13,110 nt of DNA from Comamonas sp. (GTDB lineage Bacteria > Pseudomonadota > Gammaproteobacteria > Burkholderiales > Burkholderiaceae_C), in contig JAHAYB010000377.1 in assembly GCA_018384835.1 (NCBI GenBank), forward strand, positions 1-13,110, given 5' to 3'. This document shows positions 1 to 6,661 of the stretch, piece after piece. Position 1 is the stretch's first letter, and every line of letters starts with the position of its first letter. A program made the position numbers and the translations under genes. A model generated the notes under the pieces. That model was not told the DNA's origin. It ran no database searches and was given only the letters and a program-made list of their open reading frames with translations.

Positions 1-626
1 GCATGAGCGACTTCACCGCCCTGCAAACCGCCTTGCTGGCGCAAACCGGAGCCATCACCTGGGCAGGCCCCTTGCTCTGCGCGGACTTGGGCGCAAAGGA
101 AGGCGTAGATGAAATTTGCCAAGCCTGCCTGGAAGACCTGCTCTGCGGCCAGGGCGAAGGCGCAGGCTGGCGTATGCCCAAGCTGCGCGGTGCCAGCAGC
201 GCAGCGCCCGAGGATGTGTACATCCCCCAGGGCGCAACCCTTTGGGGCGGCAATCTGGCCGTGCTGGTATCGCTGCTGGGCACGCCCTACTTCCCGCAGA
301 TAGAGGGCGGCATTCTGTTTCTGGAAGATGTGGGCGAACACCCCTACCGCATTGAACGCATGTTGACCCAACTGCTACACGCCGGAGTGCTGGCACGCCA
401 GCAGGCGGTGGTGCTGGGGCAGTTCAACGGCTATGAACTCAGCAGCCATGACCGAGGCTTTAAGCTAGCCAGCGTGGTCGATTGGCTACGCGCCCAACTG
501 CGCTGCCCAGTGCTGACCAATCTGCCCTTTGGCCATGTGCCCACCAAGGTGCTGCTGCCCGTGGGTGCGCCCGTGTCTTTATCGGTAGAGGGGCGGGATG
601 CGCTGATTTATTGGGGGCATGTTTGA
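1..626 (+). CDS. ldcA: L,D-carboxypeptidase (muramoyltetrapeptide carboxypeptidase), 5'-truncated
   Basis: Peptidase family S66; removes the terminal D-Ala from murein tetrapeptides in the cytoplasm during peptidoglycan recycling. The window holds about 207 C-terminal residues of a protein that is usually about 300, so the N-terminal third lies upstream. The first ATG (position 3) is internal: the partial codon before it ends in GC, consistent with Gly, which would give the nucleophile elbow G-M-S-D-F-T. Counting from that Met, the likely triad is Ser2, Glu108 (in LFLEDV) and His178 (in PFGHVP). The spacing resembles the Ser115/Glu217/His285 arrangement known for the Pseudomonas aeruginosa enzyme. 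The WGGNL motif (81-85) is also typical. It ends at TGA 624-626, 69 bases before the dusA start on the same strand. The family call is secure; the true start is not visible. Confidence 0.93.
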   Translation, partial: MSDFTALQTALLAQTGAITWAGPLLCADLGAKEGVDEICQACLEDLLCGQGEGAGWRMPKLRGASSAAPEDVYIPQGATLWGGNLAVLVSLLGTPYFPQIEGGILFLEDVGEHPYRIERMLTQLLHAGVLARQQAVVLGQFNGYELSSHDRGFKLASVVDWLRAQLRCPVLTNLPFGHVPTKVLLPVGAPVSLSVEGRDALIYWGHV

Positions 627-695
627 GGGATTCATACTTTTTTGAAAGTGCTACACACAGCAGCAAATGCTGTAAAAAAACAGTTTATAAACAAA

Positions 696-1715
696 ATGAA
701 TACCAATCAAAATCAAGAACTTACATCACCGTGGCGCTTATCTATCGCCCCCATGCTCGACTGGACCGATAAACATTGCCGCTACCTGCACCGCCTGCTC
801 ACACGCCGCGCCTTGCTCTATACCGAGATGGTGACTACCGGCGCACTGCTGCATGGCGACGTGCCCCGCCATCTGCGCTTTGAGGCTGAAGAGCACCCCC
901 TGGCACTGCAACTGGGCGGTAGCGAACCAGCAGACTTGGCGCAAGCCGCCCGCCTGGGGCAGGACTGGGGCTATGACGAAATCAACCTGAACTGCGGCTG
1001 CCCCAGCGAGCGGGTGCAGCGCGGCGCATTTGGCGCTTGCCTGATGCGCGAGCCGCAACTGGTGGCCGATTGCGTCAAAGCCATGCGCGATGCGGTAGAT
1101 ATTCCCGTCACGGTCAAGCACCGCATTGGCATTGACAAGGAGGAGAGCTACGGCTTTGTGCGCGATTTTGTCGGCACGGTAGCAGCTGCGGGTTGCCACG
1201 TCTTTATTGTTCATGCGCGTAATGCCTGGCTCAAGGGCTTGTCGCCCAAAGAGAACCGCGAAATCCCGCCGCTGCGCTACGAGGTGGCAGCCCAGCTCAA
1301 GCGAGATTTTCCACAACTCACTATTGCGGTCAATGGCGGCATCAAAACCAGCGCCCAGGTACTAGAGCAACTCGCCCAAGTTGATGGCGTAATGGTGGGG
1401 CGCGAGGCGTATCACAACCCTTGGTGGTTATCGGAATGGGATAGCGCCTTCTTTGGTGACGCGCCGCGCAGTGGCTGTGATGTGCAAAGTATTGAAGCCG
1501 CCATGGTGCGCTATATGGAGCAAGAGGCGCATGAACACGGCACGCATTGGTATGCCATTGCCCGCCACATGCTGGGGCTGCGCCACGGCCTACCAGGGGC
1601 ACGCCATTGGCGGCAAGTGTGGAGTAACCACCGCTTGAAAAATTTATCTGCCCGCGAGGTAGCACAGTTAGCTAACACCAAGCCTACAAAACAGGGCGAT
1701 AAAGGGGTGGGCTAA
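696..1715 (+). CDS. dusA: tRNA-dihydrouridine(20/20a) synthase DusA
   Basis: FMN-dependent enzyme that reduces U20/U20a in the tRNA D-loop using NADPH. It has 339 residues from the ATG at 696, near the usual DusA length. The same frame is open upstream to an ATG at 642, but conserved sequence begins only at S11-P-W-R-L-S-I-A-P-M-L-D-W-T-D, so the later start is preferred; neither has a strong ribosome binding site. Visible motifs: the FMN-binding start IAPMLDWTD (17-25), the catalytic loop NLNCGCPSERV with catalytic Cys102, the VKHRIGID segment (140-147) with the phosphate/uridine-contacting Lys and His, VNGGIKT (212-218), and VMVGREAYHNPW (232-243). The YHNPW form is characteristic of DusA rather than DusB or DusC. 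It follows ldcA on the same strand but has 69 bases of leader, so it may have its own promoter. Confidence 0.96.
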   Translation: MNTNQNQELTSPWRLSIAPMLDWTDKHCRYLHRLLTRRALLYTEMVTTGALLHGDVPRHLRFEAEEHPLALQLGGSEPADLAQAARLGQDWGYDEINLNCGCPSERVQRGAFGACLMREPQLVADCVKAMRDAVDIPVTVKHRIGIDKEESYGFVRDFVGTVAAAGCHVFIVHARNAWLKGLSPKENREIPPLRYEVAAQLKRDFPQLTIAVNGGIKTSAQVLEQLAQVDGVMVGREAYHNPWWLSEWDSAFFGDAPRSGCDVQSIEAAMVRYMEQEAHEHGTHWYAIARHMLGLRHGLPGARHWRQVWSNHRLKNLSAREVAQLANTKPTKQGDKGVG

Positions 1716-1748
1716 CGCTTCTTCACATTCCTATGGGATATATCTATA

Positions 1749-1778
1749 TTTACAAAAAACCGAGTTTTTTGGTATATT
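1749..1778 (+). promoter_or_regulatory. candidate sigma-70 promoter for phaZ, with an embedded A/T hairpin
   Basis: TTTACA (1749-1754) and TATATT (1773-1778) are separated by 18 bases in the 93-bp gap between dusA and phaZ, about 30 bases before the phaZ ATG. The spacer contains a perfect short inverted repeat, AAAAAAC-CGA-GTTTTTT (1754-1770), which could also act as a weak terminator-like element for dusA. Both readings come from sequence only. Confidence 0.4.
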
Positions 1779-1808
1779 TGCTGCACTGCAACATAAACAA
1801 CTTTTCCT

Positions 1809-3308
1809 ATGCTTTACCACCTCTACGAAGCCCAGCGCTCCTTGATTGAACCCTTTGCCGACTTTGCCCAGGCCACGGCGCGGTTTTACAGCAGTTCTGC
1901 GCTGCCTGTTGCCAAGTCCTACTCGGGTCAGCGCACCATGGCCGCTTTTGACTTGTTTTACCGCTTGGCAAAAGATTACGAAAAACCGCAATTTGGCATC
2001 CAGTCGGTAGAGGTCAACGGGGTGGATGTCACCATCCGCGAGCGCATCGAGATTGACAAGCCGTTTTGCGAGCTGCGCCGCTTCAAGCGCTTCTCCGACG
2101 ATATCGACACCCTGCAAGACCTGCTCAACCAACCGCCCGTGCTGATTGTTGCGCCGCTGTCTGGCCACTACGCCACGCTCTTGCGCGATACGGTGCGCAG
2201 CATGTTGCATGACCACAAGGTCTATATCACCGACTGGAAAAATGCCCGCACGATACCCGTCTCAGAAGGCGAGTTTCACCTAGACGATTACGTCAACTAC
2301 GTGCAGGAATTTATCCGCCATATCCAAAACACCTACGGCAACTGCCACGTTATCAGCGTCTGCCAGCCTACCGTGCCGGTGCTCGCTGCCGTCTCTTTGA
2401 TGGCCAGCCGTGGCGAGCAAACGCCCATGTCCATGACCATGATGGGCGGCCCCATTGATGCCCAGCGCTCCCCCACCTCGGTGAACAACTTGGCCATGCA
2501 GCGCAGCTACCAGTGGTTTGAAAACAACGTTATCCACCGCGTTCCCGATAAATACCCAGGCGCTGGCCGCTTGGTTTACCCCGGCTTTTTGCAGCATACC
2601 GGCTTTGTGGCGATGAACCCCGACCGCCACACCAGCAGCCACTACGACTACTTCAAAAGCCTCACCCGTGGCGACGAGGCCAGCGCCGAGCAGCACCGCA
2701 AGTTCTACAACGAGTACAACGCCGTACTGGACTTGGATGCGCCTTTTTACCTGCAAACCATTCGCACGGTTTTCCAAGACTTCAGCCTAGCGCGAGGCAC
2801 TTGGGATATTCGCGGCGTGGATGGCCAGCTAGAGCGCGTGCGCCCCCAAGATATTTCTGGCACCGCCTTGCTCACCATTGAGGGCGAGCTGGACGACATC
2901 TCCGGCATTGGCCAAACCAAGGCCGCGCATGACCTGTGTACAGGCATCCGCCCTGAAGCCCGCCAACACCTGGAAATCGCCGGTGCCGGGCACTACGGCA
3001 TTTTCAGCGGCAGCCGCTGGCGCAAGGTGGTCTATCCCCAGGTGCGCAGCTTTATCGCCCAGTACCACACCCTGCCCGACCACCCCATTCCTGCTGCTCA
3101 ACAATTCACCACAGAGGCTGAAAGGGCAAAGCAAGCCTTCCAGGCCAGCCAACAAGCAGCAGCAGCGGCAGCGGCTGAACAGCCGGCAAGCGCAACCACC
3201 TCTGCCGAGCCAGCCGGTAATACTGCCAGCGAGCCTGAGCAAGCGCAGCTGCCGCACTTGGTAGCCGATAGCAGTACACGTAAAGGCCAGCGCCGCAATA
3301 AGCGTTAA
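1809..3308 (+). CDS. phaZ: intracellular poly(3-hydroxybutyrate) depolymerase (Cys type)
   Basis: Degrades native intracellular PHB granules, releasing carbon and reducing power from storage polymer. It has 499 residues and starts at the ATG of MLYHLYEAQRS, the usual N-terminus of the PhaZa1-type family, although the ribosome binding site is weak. The alpha/beta-hydrolase core carries the Cys nucleophile in SVCQPTVP (Cys185), an acid in EGELDDISG (Asp362) and a His in AGHYGIF (His395). Spacing fits the Cys183/Asp355/His388 triad known in Cupriavidus necator PhaZa1. The catalytic domain ends near residue 422. Family members are about 410-420 residues, so residues about 425-499 are an extra tail rich in Ala, Gln, Glu and Ser, ending in the basic RKGQRRNKR. 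An AT-rich promoter-like element precedes it; the ferredoxin gene follows after 24 bases, suggesting co-transcription. The tail's function is unknown; granule binding is a guess. Confidence 0.95.
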   Translation: MLYHLYEAQRSLIEPFADFAQATARFYSSSALPVAKSYSGQRTMAAFDLFYRLAKDYEKPQFGIQSVEVNGVDVTIRERIEIDKPFCELRRFKRFSDDIDTLQDLLNQPPVLIVAPLSGHYATLLRDTVRSMLHDHKVYITDWKNARTIPVSEGEFHLDDYVNYVQEFIRHIQNTYGNCHVISVCQPTVPVLAAVSLMASRGEQTPMSMTMMGGPIDAQRSPTSVNNLAMQRSYQWFENNVIHRVPDKYPGAGRLVYPGFLQHTGFVAMNPDRHTSSHYDYFKSLTRGDEASAEQHRKFYNEYNAVLDLDAPFYLQTIRTVFQDFSLARGTWDIRGVDGQLERVRPQDISGTALLTIEGELDDISGIGQTKAAHDLCTGIRPEARQHLEIAGAGHYGIFSGSRWRKVVYPQVRSFIAQYHTLPDHPIPAAQQFTTEAERAKQAFQASQQAAAAAAAEQPASATTSAEPAGNTASEPEQAQLPHLVADSSTRKGQRRNKR

Positions 3309-3332
3309 GCACTGACGCTACACTTGACGGGC

Positions 3333-4040
3333 ATGACACCAGCCAAGCCCCCACAGCCAGCCCCTAATGGGCTGCCTTTTTTCATCGACCAAGCCCTGCC
3401 GCAAACCCAATGCACGCGCTGCGGCTACCCCGACTGCGCCCACTACGCCCAAGCGGTGGCCGATGGGCAAGCCGACATCAACCAATGCCCCCCCGGCGGC
3501 GCTGAGGGCGTACAGCGCTTGGCGGCGCTAACGGGTCAGGCCGCCCAGCCCTTGAACCCTCGGTTTGGGGTTGAAGGCCCCCTCACCGTAGCGCGTATTG
3601 ATGAGGATTGGTGCATCGGCTGCACCCTGTGCATCAAAGCCTGCCCGGTCGATGCCATCTTGGGTGCAAACAAGTTCATGCACACGGTGATGAGCGAGCA
3701 CTGCACCGGCTGCGAGCTGTGCATTCCCGCCTGCCCCGTGGACTGTATCGAGCTGGATGTGGTCAATGCCCAGCGCAGCGGCTGGCAAGCCTGGAGCGCT
3801 GCACAAGCCCAAAGCGCCCGCCAGCGCTACGCCCTTCGGCAAGAGCGCTTGGCTAGCCAGCGCCCAACCGTCTCTGCTGTGGCCTCTTCTGCCGCTGCCG
3901 CTGCCGCTACTTCTGCTTCTACCTCATCCCTAGCCCCTAGCGTTTCTTCTACAACGTCAGCCACCGCCGATGAGCGCAAAGCCGCTATTGCCGCCGCTTT
4001 AGCCAAAGCCCGAGCACAGCGCCAAGCCCGGCAGCGGTAG
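3333..4040 (+). CDS. rnfB: RnfB-like electron-transport ferredoxin (three Cys clusters)
   Basis: A 235-residue iron-sulfur protein of the RnfB/RsxB family. Three Cys sets are visible: C27-x2-C30-x4-C35-x16-C52 (the N-terminal [4Fe-4S] motif of RnfB), then two ferredoxin clusters C94-x2-C97-x2-C100-x3-C104 and C124-x2-C127-x2-C130-x3-C134, each followed by Pro. There is no N-terminal membrane helix, unlike the RnfB of a full Rnf complex, and no rnfA, C, D, G or E gene nearby. It is therefore probably a soluble stand-alone ferredoxin, as is common in Burkholderiales; its partners are unknown. Residues about 165-235 are a low-complexity Ala/Ser/Thr tail ending in a basic helix. The ATG at 3333 is chosen over an in-frame TTG at 3324; both sites have weak Shine-Dalgarno sequences. 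It probably shares a transcript with phaZ and is closed by the terminator at 4061-4098. Confidence 0.87.
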   Translation: MTPAKPPQPAPNGLPFFIDQALPQTQCTRCGYPDCAHYAQAVADGQADINQCPPGGAEGVQRLAALTGQAAQPLNPRFGVEGPLTVARIDEDWCIGCTLCIKACPVDAILGANKFMHTVMSEHCTGCELCIPACPVDCIELDVVNAQRSGWQAWSAAQAQSARQRYALRQERLASQRPTVSAVASSAAAAAATSASTSSLAPSVSSTTSATADERKAAIAAALAKARAQRQARQR

Positions 4041-4060
4041 AGCAGCGGCAAAGGGAGCGC

Positions 4061-4098
4061 AAAAAAGCCTGCTGATTGCAACACCAGCAGGCTTTTTT
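4061..4098. terminator. bidirectional rho-independent terminator between rnfB-like gene and uspA
   Basis: A perfect 14-bp inverted repeat (4061-4074 paired with 4085-4098) with a 10-base loop, containing GCCTGCTG/CAGCAGGC flanked by six A on the left and six T on the right. It therefore gives a GC stem plus U-tract on both strands, serving the plus-strand phaZ/rnfB-like transcript and the convergent minus-strand uspA transcript. Confidence 0.92.
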
Positions 4099-4108
4099 AT
4101 GTGCTTAC

Positions 4109-4138
4109 TTACGCCTACGCCGCAATAGAGAGGCGTAA
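4109..4138. repeat. short inverted repeat next to the terminator
   Basis: TTACGCCT (4109-4116) and AGGCGTAA (4131-4138) form an 8-bp perfect stem with a 14-base loop, just after the uspA stop codon on the minus strand. It has no U-tract, so it is likely an accessory 3' stem of the uspA transcript rather than a terminator. Confidence 0.5.
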
Positions 4139-4139
4139 T

Positions 4140-4583
4140 TTAAGATGAAGAGCGCACCACAAGCACCGGCACATGAGCGGTTTGCAGCACACGCTGCGCC
4201 ACACTGCCCAGCACCAGCTTTTCCAGGCCACGGCGGCCATGCGAGCCCATCACAATCAGGTCAGCGCCAACGTTTTCACCGACGCGCACAATGCCTTCGT
4301 GAATGGCATGACCCTCCCCCACCAAGGTGTTGGAGGTCACGCCCGCCTCGTCGAGCAGTTGTTTCACATCCTCTAGGGCTTTATTGGCCTCTGCGGTGGC
4401 GGCGCTGAGGTATTGCGCTTGACCGTAGGCAAAGTCTGCGCCTACGCCGGTGAAGGGGTAGGGGTCCAAAACGTACACCGCTGTCACTTGACCATCAAAC
4501 GCCTTCGCGATACCAGCGGCTTTGCTAACAGCGTGCAAAGCAGTGGGCGAACCATCAACGGGAACCAAAATATGCTTGAACAT
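4140..4583 (-). CDS. universal stress protein, UspA family (ATP-binding type)
   Basis: Small cytoplasmic stress protein of 147 residues with a single Usp domain. The start MFKHILVPVDGSPTAL is typical, with the acidic residue and DGS that bind nucleotide. The ATP signature G-x2-G-x9-G-S is intact at G113-S-H-G116...G126-S127, so this is the ATP-binding subclass; the C-terminus HVPVLVVRSSS is also standard. The ATG (4581-4583) is preceded by AAGGAGA at 7-9 bases on the minus strand, a strong ribosome binding site; the frame is open further upstream but that part does not match the family. It converges on the rnfB-like gene and shares its terminator. The family call is firm, but the particular stress response served cannot be read from the sequence. 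Confidence 0.95.
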   Translation of the reverse strand: MFKHILVPVDGSPTALHAVSKAAGIAKAFDGQVTAVYVLDPYPFTGVGADFAYGQAQYLSAATAEANKALEDVKQLLDEAGVTSNTLVGEGHAIHEGIVRVGENVGADLIVMGSHGRRGLEKLVLGSVAQRVLQTAHVPVLVVRSSS

Positions 4584-4612
4584 GGGCTGTTTCTCCTTGG
4601 TTAAAAACAAAA

Positions 4613-4641
4613 AACATACAAAAACTTCAGCCTTGTAGCAA
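4613..4641 (-). promoter_or_regulatory. candidate sigma-70 promoter of the uspA-family gene
   Basis: On the minus strand, TTGCTA (4641-4636) and TATGTT (4618-4613) are separated by exactly 17 bases, about 30 bases upstream of the uspA start. It is a reasonable vegetative promoter by spacing, with moderate hexamer matches. Confidence 0.4.
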
Positions 4642-4710
4642 GCATAGACCAATCTACCCGTGCTATTGCAGAAAAACGCCCAGGTTTAGTGCAAACACGC
4701 TATCGCCCTT

Positions 4711-4745
4711 GGGCAGCAGGGCAGCAGGGCAGCAGGGCAGCAGGG
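4711..4745. repeat. 8-bp tandem repeat (GGGCAGCA), four copies plus GGG
   Basis: Four perfect head-to-tail copies of GGGCAGCA followed by GGG. It lies between the gntR stop codon and the uspA promoter, about 70 bp upstream of the putative uspA -35 box. The perfect identity of the copies suggests recent slippage and potential length variation between strains. The rest of the 180-bp gap (4653-4832) holds no recognised gene, only a short Cys-rich in-frame continuation of gntR described in the findings. Confidence 0.8.
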
Positions 4746-4832
4746 TGACACCCGCCCCAGTTCCGCCTTGCACTTGGGGCATACCGGGGAAGTAAGACGC
4801 ACCCAGTCTGCAAATTTAGGGAGGAGAGGATG

Positions 4833-5585
4833 TCAAACCGTCTGAAAAATATCCACGCCCGAGCGCAAGGCACGCTCCAGCATGTCGGTGGTGGTGCAGA
4901 TATGCGCCTCCAGTGCCAGGGCAGCGCGTGCTTCCTGACCGTTCATGGCTAGGTCAAAAATCAACTGGTGCTCTACATGCACATCCCGGTTTTGCGGGCC
5001 GGACATCTTGATGGTGAAGCGCCGGTAGCGTTCGCCCTCACGCGCCAACTGCCCCAGAATGCGCAGCGTGCGCGGCGAGTCACAGCCCGAGACCAGCGCT
5101 TCGTGAAAGCGGGTGTTCAGCATTTCCCAGCGCTTTCTGCCTTCTGGGCGCACAGGCTGCTCTTCCTGGGTGAGCTGCTCAAAAGCCTGGCGCACCCGCT
5201 CGCGCCAGGCTTCATCACTGCGGCGGATGGAGCTGCGCAGGGCGTTTAGCTCAATATGGATGCGCAGCGCTGTCAGGTCGCGCAAATCTTCCATGCTCAG
5301 GCCAGAGACGCGAAAGCCGCGCTGCCCCTCAGCCTGCACCAGGTGGTCGCTGGCCAGGCGGGTGATGGCCTCGCGTATCGTGCCAGCGCCCACCCCGTAG
5401 CGGGTTTTGATGTGCTCGATGCGCAGGCGCTCGCCGGGGCGCAAGATGCCTTCAACGATGTCATCGCGCAATTGCACATAGGTGCTCTCAATCAAGGTGC
5501 GGGCGGTGCTGGCAGGCGCATCCAGCGCATCCAACGTATCTGCCAAGGCAGCAGCTTCGCAGGTAAGAAAAGGTTTTTTGGCCAT
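4833..5585 (-). CDS. GntR-family transcriptional regulator, FadR subfamily (FCD domain)
   Basis: A 250-residue regulator. The winged helix-turn-helix spans about residues 30-95 (YVQLRDDIVEGILRPGERL, then GAGTIREAITRLASDHLV and the wing GQRGFRV). The ligand-sensing FCD helical domain spans about 105-232. FCD metal-ligand positions are His161 (RFHEAL), His206 (EHQLIF) and His228 (EAHI). The first ligand position, usually Asp, is Asn157 here, which may alter metal binding. The N-terminal 30 residues are a nonconserved extension; the ATG is at 5583-5585. It is divergent from the meta-cleavage hydrolase gene across a 211-bp AT-rich gap, so it probably controls that gene and itself. GntR repressors of phenol/catechol operons are known in Comamonas, which fits, but the effector here is unknown. 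Confidence 0.92.
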   Translation of the reverse strand: MAKKPFLTCEAAALADTLDALDAPASTARTLIESTYVQLRDDIVEGILRPGERLRIEHIKTRYGVGAGTIREAITRLASDHLVQAEGQRGFRVSGLSMEDLRDLTALRIHIELNALRSSIRRSDEAWRERVRQAFEQLTQEEQPVRPEGRKRWEMLNTRFHEALVSGCDSPRTLRILGQLAREGERYRRFTIKMSGPQNRDVHVEHQLIFDLAMNGQEARAALALEAHICTTTDMLERALRSGVDIFQTV

Positions 5586-5612
5586 GGCGCAGCTTTCTAT
5601 GCAACAAGTATC

Positions 5613-5624
5613 AACTTATAAGTT
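5613..5624. promoter_or_regulatory. 12-bp perfect palindrome, candidate GntR operator
   Basis: AACTTATAAGTT is a perfect palindrome 28 bases upstream of the gntR start and overlaps a TATAAG -10-like element for gntR on the minus strand. Adjacent TTATCGA (5623-5629) recurs inverted as TCGATAA (5698-5704), next to the hydrolase promoter. Small palindromes in the divergent gap are the usual GntR-type operator form; binding is inferred. Confidence 0.4.
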
Positions 5625-5679
5625 ATCGATATATTACAAAGAATATCGCATAAACGCTAGAAATTTATGCTGAAAAATC

Positions 5680-5707
5680 TTGTATTTTTATTGATTGTCG
5701 ATAATAT
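5680..5707 (+). promoter_or_regulatory. candidate promoter for the meta-cleavage hydrolase gene
   Basis: TTGTAT (5680-5685) and TAATAT (5702-5707) are spaced by 16 bases in the AT-rich divergent region, about 90 bases before the ATG. The -10 overlaps the TCGATAA inverted half-site at 5698-5704, so a repressor bound there could block it. Confidence 0.35.
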
Positions 5708-5796
5708 AGCTGTTGGCAGCGATTGCCATATCGCGCTGTTAGTGCTGTGTGTTGCTGCCAACCAGCCCCCTCTTTTTTTGATTTTTGGAGCTTGCA

Positions 5797-6621
5797 ATGG
5801 ACAACCCTGAACTAGGCACTTCCATTCTTGCCAATGGCATTCGCACGAACGTGCATGACAGTGGCACTGGCCACCCCTTGATGCTGCTGCACGGCTCGGG
5901 GCCAGGTGTTTCGGCCTGGGCCAATTGGCGCTTGGTGATGCCCACGCTGGCGCAGGTGGCGCGTGTGATTGCCCCCGACATCGTGGGCTTTGGCTATACC
6001 GACCGCCCAGAAGGCCAGCGCTATGCCATGGATGAATGGGTCAAGCACGCCATCGGGGTGCTGGATGCGCTGAACATTGAGCGCACTGATTTGGTCGGCA
6101 ATTCCTTTGGCGGTGCGCTGGCGCTGGCCTTGGCGATTCGCCATCCGCAGCGCATTCGCCGCTTGGTGCTGATGGGGGCATCAGGCATTGATTTTGAGCT
6201 GACCCCCGGCCTGGATGCCGTTTGGGGCTACACCCCCTCGGTAGAGAATATGCGCAAGCTGCTCGATATTTTTGCCTACAACCAGCAACTGGCCACTGAT
6301 GACCTGGCCAAGCTGCGCTACGAGGCCAGCATCCGCCCCGGCGTGCAGGAGGCGTATGCGCAGATGTTCCCCGCACCGCGCCAGCGCTGCATTGAGGCGC
6401 AGGCCAACGCCGAAGCAGACCTGCGCAATATCCAGCACGAGACGCTGGTGGTGCATGGCCGCGAAGATGCCGTCATTCCGGTGAGCAACTCCATCCGCCT
6501 ATCGCAACTGATTCCCCGCGCCCAGTTGCACATCTACCCACAATGCGGCCACTGGACGCAAATCGAACACGCCGCCCGCTTTGCCCGCCTGGTGGCCGAT
6601 TTTGTGACGGAGGCGGACTGA
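5797..6621 (+). CDS. xylF: 2-hydroxymuconate-semialdehyde hydrolase-type alpha/beta hydrolase (XylF/DmpD family)
   Basis: Cytoplasmic C-C bond hydrolase of 274 residues that cleaves meta-ring-fission products, such as 2-hydroxymuconate semialdehyde, to 2-hydroxypenta-2,4-dienoate plus an acid. The oxyanion-hole motif HGSGPG is at 32-37, the nucleophile Ser103 in GNSFGG, Asp224 in HGREDAVIP, and His252 in CGHWTQIEHAARFARLV. Family-specific stretches are visible: SAWANWRLVMP (39-49), GFGYTDRP (64-71), TPGLDAVWGY (136-145) and QMFPAPRQR (189-197). The ATG at 5797 is preceded by GGAG with a 6-base gap, so it is preferred over an in-frame TTG at 5785. No catechol 2,3-dioxygenase, dehydrogenase or hydratase gene is in the window: this is a single-gene unit next to a divergent GntR gene. 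Exact substrate (monoalkyl or biphenyl-type) cannot be told from sequence. Confidence 0.88.
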   Translation: MDNPELGTSILANGIRTNVHDSGTGHPLMLLHGSGPGVSAWANWRLVMPTLAQVARVIAPDIVGFGYTDRPEGQRYAMDEWVKHAIGVLDALNIERTDLVGNSFGGALALALAIRHPQRIRRLVLMGASGIDFELTPGLDAVWGYTPSVENMRKLLDIFAYNQQLATDDLAKLRYEASIRPGVQEAYAQMFPAPRQRCIEAQANAEADLRNIQHETLVVHGREDAVIPVSNSIRLSQLIPRAQLHIYPQCGHWTQIEHAARFARLVADFVTEAD

Positions 6622-6661
6622 ATCACCAGACTGAATCGCTCTAGGCAAAGCAACGAACGCT

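Noticed and set aside
661..672. CAGCA-AA-TGCTG hairpin between ldcA and dusA as a terminator
   Set aside because: The stem is only 5 bp and is followed by an A-run on the plus strand rather than T, so it cannot act as a rho-independent terminator for ldcA.
2280..2777. A 165-codon minus-strand open frame inside phaZ
   Set aside because: It is the complement of the catalytic core of PhaZ, which has all its triad motifs. The Val/Ala/His-rich translation is typical of a shadow frame.
3324..3332. TTG at 3324 as the start of the RnfB-like gene
   Set aside because: It would add only three residues. The ATG at 3333 is equally placed and a normal start codon; neither has a strong Shine-Dalgarno sequence.
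6615..6661. Terminator between the convergent hydrolase and diflavin reductase genes
   Set aside because: Only a 9-bp direct repeat (GACTGAATC, 6616-6624 and 6629-6637) was found. There is no stem-loop with a U-tract on either strand.
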